Of a DNA stretch of 64,000 bases, positions 56,519-64,000 are shown piece by piece. This DNA is from Methylobacillus caricis (GTDB lineage: Bacteria > Pseudomonadota > Gammaproteobacteria > Burkholderiales > Methylophilaceae). Within the stretch, counting starts at the first letter, position 1. Each line of letters starts with the position of its first letter. Below the pieces are notes generated by a model. It was not told the DNA's origin and ran no database searches. It saw nothing but the letters and a program-made list of their open reading frames with translations. The DNA lies in contig NZ_JAJAVD010000001.1 of NCBI RefSeq assembly GCF_020532705.1, positions 620,001 to 684,000 of the forward strand, read 5' to 3'. The translations under genes and the position numbers were made by a program.

Positions 56519-57784
56519 ATGCAGCGTCGTGATTTTATCAAGCAACTGGCGGCTACCGGGCTGATCGGTGCTCCATGGTTCGAGGCACATGCTGTACCTG
56601 CCAGGAAAGTGCAAGGCAGGGTGGTCGTGATTGGTGCCGGATATGCAGGCACCACGCTGGCCAAGTATCTGCGGATCTGGAGCGGCTATGGCATAGAAGT
56701 GGTAGTGGTTGAGCAGAACACGCAGTTCGTTTCATGTCCCTTGAGCAATTTGGTGCTGGGTGGCAGCCGCAGTATCAATGACCTGACCTTCGGTTATGGG
56801 CTGTTGCAGAAACATCATGGTATCCAGTGGGTACACGATCAAGTGACTCATATTGATACTGCTGCGCGTAAGGTCACCATGAGCCGTGGTGAGATGACTT
56901 ACGACCGGCTGGTGGTGGCCCCTGGGATTGATTTCAATTATTCGGCATGGCCTGAAATGCAGAATGCCGAAGCACAGCGACTGGTGCCGCATGCCTGGAA
57001 GGCCGGGCCTCAAACTTTGAACCTGCGCCAGCAACTTGAATCCATGCCCGATGGCGGTGTTGTGGTGATCAGTATTCCAAAAGCACCATTTCGTTGCCCG
57101 CCAGGGCCTTATGAGCGTACTTGCCAAGTGGCGTTTTACCTCAAGCTTCACAAACCCAAATCCAAGGTCATTGTGCTGGATGCCAATCCAGACATTGTGT
57201 CCAAGAAAGCCCTGTTCCTGAGTGCCTGGAAAGAGTTGTACCCGGGAATAGTCGACTACCGGCCCAATAGTACCGTCTTGCATGTGAACCCAGTGACACG
57301 CGAGGTTGAAACCGAGTTTGAGCGCGTCAAGGCGGATGTGCTCAACATCATTCCTCCTCAACGGGCTGGCAAGCCTGCGCAAATGGCTGGCTTGCTCAAT
57401 GTCGACAACAACTGGTGCGCGGTGGATTTTCGTAGTTATGCTTCCACCATTTCACCTGAGGTGCACGTACTGGGGGACGCTGTGTTTTCACCCCAACCCA
57501 AGTCTGCGCATATCGCCACTTCTCATGCGCATGTCTGTGCCAATGCCATTGTTGCCATGATGGGCGGGCAAGAGCCTGACCCGGAGCCGGTATTTGCCAA
57601 TACTTGCTATAGTTTTGTCAGTGACCGCATGGCAGTCCATGTGGCGAATGTGTACCGCTATGATGCAGAGAAGAAGCTCATGGTCACTATGGATGGTGGT
57701 GGGCTTTCAGATGTCCCTTCCGACCTTGAGGGAACCTATGCCCAATCCTGGGCTCGTAATATCTGGTCGGACGCTTTAACCTAG
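56519..57784 (+). CDS. fccB: Flavocytochrome c sulfide dehydrogenase, flavoprotein subunit
   Basis: 421 residues. Tat signal QRRDFIKQLAATGLIGAPW at the N-terminus; FAD site VVVIGAGYAGTTLAKYL at about 36-52; VSCPLSNLVLGG. The redox-active pair is supported by a Cys in FRCPPGPYERTC and a Cys in FANTCYSFV, as in sulfide dehydrogenases that form a disulfide over the flavin. A second domain binds the cytochrome (AIVAMMGG near residue 345). It should oxidise sulfide in the periplasm; a variant for other thiols is possible. Confidence 0.88.
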   Translation: MQRRDFIKQLAATGLIGAPWFEAHAVPARKVQGRVVVIGAGYAGTTLAKYLRIWSGYGIEVVVVEQNTQFVSCPLSNLVLGGSRSINDLTFGYGLLQKHHGIQWVHDQVTHIDTAARKVTMSRGEMTYDRLVVAPGIDFNYSAWPEMQNAEAQRLVPHAWKAGPQTLNLRQQLESMPDGGVVVISIPKAPFRCPPGPYERTCQVAFYLKLHKPKSKVIVLDANPDIVSKKALFLSAWKELYPGIVDYRPNSTVLHVNPVTREVETEFERVKADVLNIIPPQRAGKPAQMAGLLNVDNNWCAVDFRSYASTISPEVHVLGDAVFSPQPKSAHIATSHAHVCANAIVAMMGGQEPDPEPVFANTCYSFVSDRMAVHVANVYRYDAEKKLMVTMDGGGLSDVPSDLEGTYAQSWARNIWSDALT

Positions 57785-57818
57785 CCGACCTTACATTCGC
57801 CACAACCCCGGAGAAATC

Positions 57819-59033
57819 ATGTGGAATAACTGCATGCCCGCTCGCTTGATACTATGCGTGGTCACTAGCGTTTCCCTGCTTGCCTGTACCACAGTAGCTG
57901 CTGTAACCAAGGTACCTGAAGATGTGGCAGCCAGCCTCAAGTTGCCAGCTGGTTTCCATATCAGCACTTTTGCCAAGCTGAATCCCGCCTCCGGTAATGA
58001 TGCTCGAGAGCCGCGATTCATGGCTTTTGGCCCGGATGGCCACCTTTACCTCGCCAGTAGTGGAGATAATAAGGTTTATATGCTGCCAGACCGAAATCAT
58101 GATGGTAAGGCAGATGAGATTGTCGTGGCAGCGGAAGGCCTCAACGCCCCGAACAGCCTGGTGTTCGTCAACGGTGAAATGCTCGTATCCAACCAGGATG
58201 GCATAGTGCGTGCGGAGCGCAAGAATGGCAGTTGGCCTGCCACCAAATTCACACCTGTCATTTCCGGTCTGCCGACCGGAGGCCATACCTTGAAAACCAT
58301 CAAGTACGGACCAGATGGGCATCTCTATCTGAATGTGGGTTCCAGTTGCAATATCTGTATCGAAAGTGATCCGCTGCGCGCGACTATCCTGAGATACACC
58401 ATAGATGGTAAACCGGCAGGGGCACCAGATGGCAGTGTCAGTGGCGCCAGGAGTGCAATCTGGGCGCAGGGCCTACGTAACTCGCAGGGAATGGCATGGC
58501 AACCGGGCACCAATGATTTGTATGCCACGAACAATGGCGCAGACATGCGTTCTGAAACCAAGGGTGGCGCCATGAATGACGAGCTGCCTCCTGAGCATAT
58601 CAACCACATTGAGCCGGGCAAGCACTACGGCTGGCCCCATTGCTGGGGAAACCGTGTGACTGATCCCAATTTCCCGGGCAAGGCAGGTTTCTGCAGCAAT
58701 ATGCAGCCGCCTGCCATTACCTTGCGTGCCCACTCCACTCCGCTGGGAATCACTTTTCTCGATAAAGCGGCTTTCCCCAGCGAGTACAAGAATGACGCCA
58801 TTGTTGCCATGCATGGTTCATGGAACCGCGTGCAACCTTATGGATACAAGCTGGTACGCATCAAGTTCAAGGACAACAAGCCAACGGCGGTTGAGGATTT
58901 TGTCACTGGCTGGCAAACCAGCAACAGCGCCTGGGGACGTCCGGTAGATGTGGTGGTGGGGCCTGATGGTGCACTGTATGTATCGGATGACAGGGCTGGT
59001 TTGGTGTATCGTATTAGCTACAATAAAAAGTAA
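57819..59033 (+). CDS. PQQ-dependent sugar/sorbosone dehydrogenase-like lipoprotein
   Basis: 404 residues. GGAGA lies five bases before ATG at 57819. Signal peptide with a lipobox (SLLACTT), so an anchored lipoprotein. Beta-propeller of the glucose/sorbosone dehydrogenase family: PRFMAFGPDGHLYLASSGDN, NGEMLVSNQDGIVR, YLNVGSSCNICIES (a Cys pair of the sorbosone group), MAWQPGTNDLYATNNGAD, HYGWPHCWGNRV and AMHGSWNRVQPYGYKLVRI. Cofactor PQQ is inferred from the family. Electrons may go to the same cytochrome pool as the preceding gene pair. Confidence 0.85.
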   Translation: MWNNCMPARLILCVVTSVSLLACTTVAAVTKVPEDVAASLKLPAGFHISTFAKLNPASGNDAREPRFMAFGPDGHLYLASSGDNKVYMLPDRNHDGKADEIVVAAEGLNAPNSLVFVNGEMLVSNQDGIVRAERKNGSWPATKFTPVISGLPTGGHTLKTIKYGPDGHLYLNVGSSCNICIESDPLRATILRYTIDGKPAGAPDGSVSGARSAIWAQGLRNSQGMAWQPGTNDLYATNNGADMRSETKGGAMNDELPPEHINHIEPGKHYGWPHCWGNRVTDPNFPGKAGFCSNMQPPAITLRAHSTPLGITFLDKAAFPSEYKNDAIVAMHGSWNRVQPYGYKLVRIKFKDNKPTAVEDFVTGWQTSNSAWGRPVDVVVGPDGALYVSDDRAGLVYRISYNKK

Positions 59034-59051
59034 TTTTTGAGGATGGAAACA

Positions 59052-59636
59052 ATGAAAAAACTCTGTGCCAGTCTGCTGACACTATTGCTGGCAAGTACAT
59101 TTGCCCATGCTGAGGAAGTGGCTAGCCATGATGCACCCAGCAAGCTCGTGATCTATATCAGCCCCTATGAATACACCAACCAGATCAAGCTCTGGCATTT
59201 CATGAAGGATTACTGGTTTGCTCAGGGACCTTTGGTGGAGCCGGTGCTGACCAAGACATTGGGCGAGAAATTTGGTGAAGCAGTGATGTGTGAGGCTGGT
59301 GTGACAGGCAATGTCCTGCTTTGGGTGCAGCCAAAGATGTTTTACAACCCCCACATGCGCAACTTCTACGGCACTATCAAGGCCACGGTCTACACTGGCA
59401 GCGGACGTGCGATAGCCAGTTATGTAGGCGAGTCGCGGTACAGTGGTGACCTTGATATTTTGCCTGCGAACAGTGTGCAGGCAGCGTATGACCTGGCTAT
59501 CCAGCGTGTTGCTGACAAAATGAAGGCAGATCCGGGCATACAGAAACTGATTGACCAGGGTATTTCCAGCAAGGAAAGCTATACACCCTGTGCCATGGTG
59601 TCCCTGCTGCCAGGAATAGCGCCTCCCGCCAAGTAG
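59052..59636 (+). CDS. Exported protein of unknown function
   Basis: 194 residues from ATG at 59052 (the 59037 start adds five residues). Signal peptide MKKLCASLLTLLLASTFAHA. The mature protein has mixed alpha/beta content (KLVIYISPYEYTNQIKLWHF, GKFGEAVMCEAG-type region, VLLWVQPKMFYNP, MRNFYGTIKATVYTGSG) and two cysteines. I do not recognise a family. It is placed 18 bases after the PQQ-type dehydrogenase, so co-expression is likely; a periplasmic partner is a reasonable guess. Confidence 0.7.
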   Translation: MKKLCASLLTLLLASTFAHAEEVASHDAPSKLVIYISPYEYTNQIKLWHFMKDYWFAQGPLVEPVLTKTLGEKFGEAVMCEAGVTGNVLLWVQPKMFYNPHMRNFYGTIKATVYTGSGRAIASYVGESRYSGDLDILPANSVQAAYDLAIQRVADKMKADPGIQKLIDQGISSKESYTPCAMVSLLPGIAPPAK

Positions 59637-59651
59637 TTGTTTTAACCGCTA

Positions 59652-59667
59652 CACCGGTTTTCCGGTG
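59652..59667. terminator. Small hairpin after the exported protein gene
   Basis: CACCGG (59652-59657) pairs with CCGGTG (59662-59667) over a TTTT loop, with no clear U tract. Possible terminator or stabilising hairpin. Confidence 0.4.
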
Positions 59668-59776
59668 CAGCAGTGTCTTCTTCTACCTATGTCCTGCTAC
59701 GCAAGATAACGTATGGTGGCAGGGCATACGTCTCCGTATATTGGCGCTTTGGCAAATATGCATCGGAGGAGGCGTC

Positions 59777-61075
59777 ATGCGTGGCAAGATAGAGCAAGAT
59801 GATCAATACGAGTTATTTTCAACGGCATCTGCGCCTATCATCCCGGTTATTACTGATGCCAACACGCCAGAAACATCTTTAGCCGATACCAGCACTCTGG
59901 CAGTTAAAACCTGGCTGGCGATGGCCGCTATCATTCTGGTGGCAATTGCACTGCGTCCTGGCATTGTTTCCATGGGGCCTTTGCTGCCTTTCATTATTGA
60001 TGAATTCCAGCTTTCCCATACGGTAGCTTCCCTGCTGACTACTATCCCTGACTTGCTGATGGGATTGCTGGCGTTGCCTACCCCCTGGCTTGCCCGTCGA
60101 TATGGGCGTAACCCTGTGCTGTTAACGGCCTTGCTGTTGTTATGTGTTGCCATGGTTGCCCGGGCATTTTCCAGCACGACCGACATGCTGATGTTAAGCA
60201 CAGTTGGGGTGGGGGCTGGAATTGCGGTGGCTGGTGCCCTGATGGCAGGTTATATCAAGGGTAATTTCCCCACCAAGGCTGCCATGGTCATGGGAATTTA
60301 TGCAACAGCCCTGTCATTTGGCAGCACGATTTCAGCGGCAGCGAGCGGTCCGGTTGCCATGCAGTATGCAAGTGGATGGCGTATGGGAGCCGGGGTGTGG
60401 GGCGTACTTGCCTTGATTGCGGTATTGGCCTGGGCCTTGATAGCAGTGCGTGAACGACAGCAGGGCGCAGTAAAAAACCCAGTTGCCGAGCCTGCACGAT
60501 TGCCGCTCAGGAACCCAACCGCATGGATGGTGGCATTGTTCTTTGCCGCGGATAATTTCCTTTTTTATGCAGTGTTGTCATGGACGGCACCCATGTATAT
60601 TGAGTACGGGCTGACACCGACAATTGCCGGTTTTGTGCTGGCTTCGTTCACTGCTGTCTTCATGATTTCCAATCCTGTTTTGGGTGCGCTTAGTAAATCT
60701 GTGGATAGGCGTGGCTGGCTTGCTGCATGTTCTTTACTTGCCATATGCGGCCTGGTATTCCTGGCAATGGCTCCCATGTTTGCACCGTTTCTCAGCATAT
60801 CCCTTTGTGCTTTTGGGCTGGGCGGGGCGTTTACGCTGGGTATGACCTTGCCATTGGATAATACCAACAATGTTGACGAGACCAATGCATGGAATGCGTT
60901 TGTTCTGACAGTTGGGTATCTGATTGCAGCAGTAGGGCCGCTGTCAGTAGGCTATATCCGCGACCTGACACAGGATTTCCATGCTGCGATCTGGTTGTTG
61001 GTATGCGTGGCGGGCGTGATGCTGGTACTGACCCCTTTCCTGCAGCCACATCATCACAAGCATTCACAGCAATAA
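59777..61075 (+). CDS. MFS transporter, CynX/NimT-like
   Basis: 432 residues. AGGAGG precedes ATG at 59777 by six bases. A 50-residue hydrophilic N-terminal tail is followed by twelve predicted membrane helices. The first helix region ALRPGIVSMGPLLPFIIDEF resembles the cyanate/2-nitroimidazole transporter group (NLRP-type start), and ARRYGRNPVLLTALLLLC is the MFS loop between helices 2 and 3. Substrate unknown. It may share a region with the preceding oxidoreductases but has its own upstream gap of 140 bases. Confidence 0.8.
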   Translation: MRGKIEQDDQYELFSTASAPIIPVITDANTPETSLADTSTLAVKTWLAMAAIILVAIALRPGIVSMGPLLPFIIDEFQLSHTVASLLTTIPDLLMGLLALPTPWLARRYGRNPVLLTALLLLCVAMVARAFSSTTDMLMLSTVGVGAGIAVAGALMAGYIKGNFPTKAAMVMGIYATALSFGSTISAAASGPVAMQYASGWRMGAGVWGVLALIAVLAWALIAVRERQQGAVKNPVAEPARLPLRNPTAWMVALFFAADNFLFYAVLSWTAPMYIEYGLTPTIAGFVLASFTAVFMISNPVLGALSKSVDRRGWLAACSLLAICGLVFLAMAPMFAPFLSISLCAFGLGGAFTLGMTLPLDNTNNVDETNAWNAFVLTVGYLIAAVGPLSVGYIRDLTQDFHAAIWLLVCVAGVMLVLTPFLQPHHHKHSQQ

Positions 61076-61221
61076 GTACTTCATGCACTGTCATCCCATG
61101 TTTTTGTTGATCCTGCTGCTGGGTTGAGTTTGTGCCCGTTCAATCGCATAATCGAATGCGCTGCGCATCTGACCAAGTAGACCAAGGCGCCGGCCAATAA
61201 TGACAATAGAGGAGATTGACC

Positions 61222-62082
61222 ATGCAGAACCGTTTCACAACAGGCATGTTGGCCTTGCTGATGCTGGCGAGTGGGATTGCACATGCCCATGATGTAAAGA
61301 AGCTGTCAGGTTTCAAGGCCCCAGAATCCGTCGTGGCGGACAAGCAGGGCAGGGTGTTTGTGTCGGAAATCGGTGAGTTCAATAAAGACGGCGATGGCCA
61401 GATCAGCGTTGTGGGCACCAATGGCAGGGTCAAGGTATTTGCCAAGGGCATGAATGACCCCAAGGGGCTGGCATTCATTGGCGAGCATCTGTATGTCGCG
61501 GATAAGGATCGTATACTCAAAGTGGCGCCTAATGGTAGCTGGACAGTATTTGTTGACAAGAGTGCCTTTCCGGCTCCGCCTTTGTTTCTCAATGACCTAG
61601 AGCCAGACCTACAGGGGAATCTCTATGTGAGTGAAAGTGGAGATATTGAGAAAAAGGGCGGGACTGCCGGTGCCATCTATAAAATCAACCCGGCAGGCAA
61701 GGTCAGCACCATCATCAACCATCAGCAGAACCCACGCATCATGGCCCCGAATGGCTTGTTGATGGACGACACTGGCGATGTCTTGATCTTTGTTGATTTT
61801 GCCACCGGCATCCTTTATCGCCTTGATATTCCCAATCAACATCTCATCCAGCTTGCAGACGGCTTTGGCGGTGGTGATGGGCTGGTGCTCTCAGCCAACA
61901 ATAGCATTTACATCAGCGATTTTCTTAATGGGAAAATCTATAGCCTCAGTATTGAAGATGAGGTAAAACTGGTCAAGGAAGGTTTTCAAAGCGTGGCGGA
62001 TATCGGCATTACCCCCGATGGCAAGACCTTGCTGGTGCCAGATATGAAGGCAGGGACAGTGACCTGGGTACATTTGCATTGA
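61222..62082 (+). CDS. Exported SMP-30/NHL-type beta-propeller protein
   Basis: 286 residues, ATG at 61222 with GAGGAG eight bases upstream. Signal peptide MQNRFTTGMLALLMLASGIA(HA). Propeller repeats: APESVVADKQGRVFVSEIGE, DPKGLAFIGEHLYVADKDRI, LNDLEPDLQGNLYVSESGD, APNGLLMDDTGDVLIFVDFA and GLVLSANNSIYISDFLNGKI. These fit SMP-30/gluconolactonase-like proteins, whose metal-bound Asp/Asn/Glu residues could be supplied by NGL and SDF. Substrate unknown. It follows the MFS gene by 146 bases. Confidence 0.8.
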   Translation: MQNRFTTGMLALLMLASGIAHAHDVKKLSGFKAPESVVADKQGRVFVSEIGEFNKDGDGQISVVGTNGRVKVFAKGMNDPKGLAFIGEHLYVADKDRILKVAPNGSWTVFVDKSAFPAPPLFLNDLEPDLQGNLYVSESGDIEKKGGTAGAIYKINPAGKVSTIINHQQNPRIMAPNGLLMDDTGDVLIFVDFATGILYRLDIPNQHLIQLADGFGGGDGLVLSANNSIYISDFLNGKIYSLSIEDEVKLVKEGFQSVADIGITPDGKTLLVPDMKAGTVTWVHLH

Positions 62083-62110
62083 TTTGTAATAAACCCAGTC
62101 ATGCGGGCTT

Positions 62111-62134
62111 CGGAACGGAAAGACGGCCGTTCCG
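62111..62134 (+). terminator. Hairpin after the beta-propeller gene
   Basis: CGGAACGG (62111-62118) pairs with CCGTTCCG (62127-62134), loop of eight. No U tract follows, so termination is uncertain. Confidence 0.35.
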
Positions 62135-62178
62135 AGCATCACTCATTTCCTAGCCAAATTTTTTGAGCAGATATTTGC

Positions 62179-62518
62179 TCAGTGATTTGTAGTTTCTATC
62201 ATGTATTTTCGGTCGCTTACTTCCAGATTCTGCAAGAGAGCCACTAATTCTTCGTGCCTGAAGCGCTGGATACCGGGCTGGTCGGGCCAACAACTCCTAT
62301 ATTTTTGCGCGGACAATTGATATGCAATCTTGTTGAGGATTTTTAGCGAAAGGCATGAAGCCTCGTTCTATCCGCGATACTGTTCCTATTTCCACTCCCA
62401 GTCTTTGAGCTACAAACTCCTGCGTTAACCCCAGGCTTTTCCTGCGGGTTGCGATATGGAGTGTAAGGCCGCCGCCCCTGAACAACTGGACCGCATCCAG
62501 TATATGCTTGATGAACAT
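62179..62518 (-). pseudogene. XRE/Cro-like regulator with a one-base frameshift
   Basis: The first frame (from ATG at 62518) encodes a helix-turn-helix: TRRKSLGLTQEFVAQRLGVE and IGTVSRIERGFMP. The expected continuation, SLKILNKIAYQLSAQKY, and a tail ELVALLQNLEVSDRKYM ending at 62179 lie in the +1 frame. The whole span is 340 bases (3 x 113 + 1), as one inserted base would give. The likely site is a run of three T in the coding strand (plus 62349-62351); CCTTTCG in place of CCTTCG would restore PSLK. In the current reading it stops after about 73 residues. Could be a real pseudogene or a sequencing error. Intended target unknown; it lies beyond a VgrG/PAAR pair. Confidence 0.7.
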
Positions 62519-62647
62519 ATTGCCTTGTTCTCACGCCGCTCTCCGATGGCCGTGCTGGAGCGACAGCCGCTGGTACGGCAGGACTGGGTTTTAGCCTGGC
62601 CTGCAGCGTCAACGCGCGATAGGGCGCAAAGAGGGTGACAGTGCTTG

Positions 62648-62914
62648 TCACCCAATCAGCACATTCGGACATCCCGAACCGATGAAGTTGCCTGTGCTTG
62701 TGATATCTCCGATACGCGCAGCGGGCCGTCCGCCAATCAACACAGTGGAGGAGCCGCTGGCAATGGTGTCGCCGTGGACACCGGCATCACCCACGCATGC
62801 AGCTGGCAGGCCGCCTATCATCACAGTGGCTGAGCCTGAGGATATATGAGACATTGCAGGCCCTGGTTGTCGGAAAATAATCACGTCCCCTTGCCGGGCA
62901 GCGGGAGCTGACAT
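62648..62914 (-). CDS. PAAR-domain spike-tip protein
   Basis: 88-residue metal-binding tip of a contractile secretion spike. Repeated GSATVMIGGLPAACVGD, GSSTVLIGGRPAARIGD and GCPNVLIG, as in PAAR repeat proteins that sit on VgrG. It follows the spike gene by 12 bases. A hairpin (GGGTGACA, 62633-62640, with TGTCACCC, 62646-62653) overlaps its stop and may terminate the operon. No toxin domain is fused. Confidence 0.92.
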   Translation of the reverse strand: MSAPAARQGDVIIFRQPGPAMSHISSGSATVMIGGLPAACVGDAGVHGDTIASGSSTVLIGGRPAARIGDITSTGNFIGSGCPNVLIG

Positions 62915-62926
62915 GGTGAGTCCTGT

Positions 62927-64000
62927 TCAATTGATGTGAACAAGGCTGCCTTTAATTGCGGTGATTCCTCCGCTTTCAACCTTGACTCGCGATTGGCCAG
63001 CGAGATCCAGTTCGGTTGAGTGGATACTGACGCCGGCCTGACTTTCGATGCGGATACCCTGCTCCCCCATACTGATGCGGTTAGCGTGCCTGTCGCGCAG
63101 GATAATTTCTTCGTCTGCAATGGCCAACCCGTTGCCAGACGGTGTTTCAATACTGACTGAGCGCTGGTTTTCATCAAAAATGATGTTCATCCCCGCGTGG
63201 CTGACATATCCTTTCTGATCTGCTGAGGCAAATGGGGATGGGATAGCGCTGCTATGAAATGCGCCGAAAACTACCGCAGTCTGCAGGTCATGACCAGTGA
63301 ACCCAACCATGACCTCGCTGCCTGCTTCCGGCATGAACGCTGTGCCTGAATAATGACCGGCTTCGGGGACGATAAGGCGTGCCCATGTGCCGTGGCCATA
63401 AGGATCGATCAAGGGACAGGTGATTTTGATCCTGGCTTCGCCTGCCGGGTCTTCGCCAGTCTCAATCACTTTGCCTATGAGCAGGTTTGAAACGGTGTTT
63501 GATGTTGGTCGGCTTGCGGTCTGCTGGGAAAGGCCAAGCTCGAAATTGGTTTGCGGTGGCGCGCCAGCAGGCCATTCGTGCGTCACTCCGGAAATATAGT
63601 AGTTTCCCGAAAGAAGGGTGCCCATGGCATCAAGGTTCAGGGTCTGGCCAGGCGCGGCATGATGTAAGTCAAGTGCGCTGATCTTGCCCTGCACTGCGGC
63701 AAGCCGTAACTGTGTGAGCCGGGCATTGGCTGCGGTTTGTAGCCCTTGCTCTGTAAATTCGCCAGCAAGGTGTTGTGTTTGGATGTCTTGTGCGGCATCT
63801 TCAACTAGAGTTGCCGTAGCCAGACGATCATTGACGGAAAAATCAGGAGCTTCGGCATTGGCCTCGAATAATGATTGCTCGCCGGAGTTCCAGGCAGACA
63901 GTTTCAATCCGCCGGTTTGCTGGTTGCCATCCACCGCAATATCCAGGCTGATGATTTCTTGATAAGACAGCGCAACCCCCTGAGCGGGTTGCAAGACGGG
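62927..64000 (-). CDS. VgrG/gp5-gp27-like baseplate spike protein (5' end beyond window)
   Basis: At least 358 residues with no start in the window, so the N-terminus (gp27-like base) is beyond the right edge. The visible part has the end of the gp27-like region (HHAAPGQTLNLDAMG, YYISGVTHEW), the gp5-type OB-fold (GKVIETGEDPAGEARIKITC, GTWARLIVPEAGHYSGTAFM, PEAGSEVMVGFTG) and a short needle of repeated strands ending IKGSLVHIN. The last motif and the ETPSGNGLAIADEEIILRD type repeats are more like extracellular contractile injection systems or tailocins than canonical T6SS VgrG, but the distinction cannot be made from this end alone. Confidence 0.85.
   Translation of the reverse strand, partial: PVLQPAQGVALSYQEIISLDIAVDGNQQTGGLKLSAWNSGEQSLFEANAEAPDFSVNDRLATATLVEDAAQDIQTQHLAGEFTEQGLQTAANARLTQLRLAAVQGKISALDLHHAAPGQTLNLDAMGTLLSGNYYISGVTHEWPAGAPPQTNFELGLSQQTASRPTSNTVSNLLIGKVIETGEDPAGEARIKITCPLIDPYGHGTWARLIVPEAGHYSGTAFMPEAGSEVMVGFTGHDLQTAVVFGAFHSSAIPSPFASADQKGYVSHAGMNIIFDENQRSVSIETPSGNGLAIADEEIILRDRHANRISMGEQGIRIESQAGVSIHSTELDLAGQSRVKVESGGITAIKGSLVHIN

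Noticed and set aside
62456-62638. 60-codon plus-strand frame near the XRE gene
   Set aside because: It is antisense to the HTH-encoding frame and has no supporting ribosome site or domain.

Overview
The window looks like a chromosomal segment of a betaproteobacterium, most likely an obligate methylotroph of the Methylophilaceae (Methylobacillus-like). This rests on gene order (rpoE-rseA-rseB-degP-lepA-lepB-DUF4845-rnc-era-recO-pdxJ-acpS in one direction), on protein family variants and on moderate GC. The species call is inference from recalled synteny, not from a search.

Layout. 1-7.8 kb, minus strand: a two-partner secretion pair, an FhaC-type transporter followed by a very large FhaB-type exoprotein that runs off the left edge. 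8-11.7 kb: a tightly overlapping operon rnfB-like, nth, FIST protein, thiD, DUF1841. 11.9-17.4 kb: nadB (minus) divergent from the envelope-stress module rpoE-rseA-rseB-degP. 17.5-25.8 kb: lepA to tcdA, a housekeeping run for translation, secretion, RNA processing and cofactor synthesis. 25.8-28.6 kb, minus: a small conserved protein and a TonB-dependent receptor. 28.8-31.7 kb: htpG behind a sigma-32-like promoter, then an unusual cysteine-free S4 paralogue with a structured leader. 31.7-34.2 kb: a Fur-type promoter, a small CxxC protein, tonB-exbB-exbD. 34.4-40.5 kb: glycogen phosphorylase and assorted small genes, ending in a membrane diguanylate cyclase (minus).

40.6-51.6 kb is the most notable accessory region: two tandem paralogous cassettes, each made of a shared palindromic upstream motif, an ECF sigma factor (FecI type), an anti-sigma regulator (FecR type), a giant TonB-dependent transducer with an STN signalling domain, and a 48-49 residue single-pass membrane protein with an H-[QE]-S-W motif. 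The last component and the shared palindromes are not part of the textbook Fec system. The tonB-exbB-exbD operon 6 kb upstream could energise all three receptors in the window.

51.6-62.1 kb: purL, an ankyrin protein, a monoheme cytochrome plus flavocytochrome c sulfide dehydrogenase flavoprotein, a PQQ-type dehydrogenase lipoprotein, an unknown exported protein, a CynX-type MFS transporter and an exported beta-propeller. 62.2-64 kb, minus: the end of a contractile-injection (VgrG/PAAR) locus that continues past the right edge, followed by a frameshifted XRE regulator.

No rRNA, tRNA, CRISPR array, insertion sequence or prophage integrase was seen.
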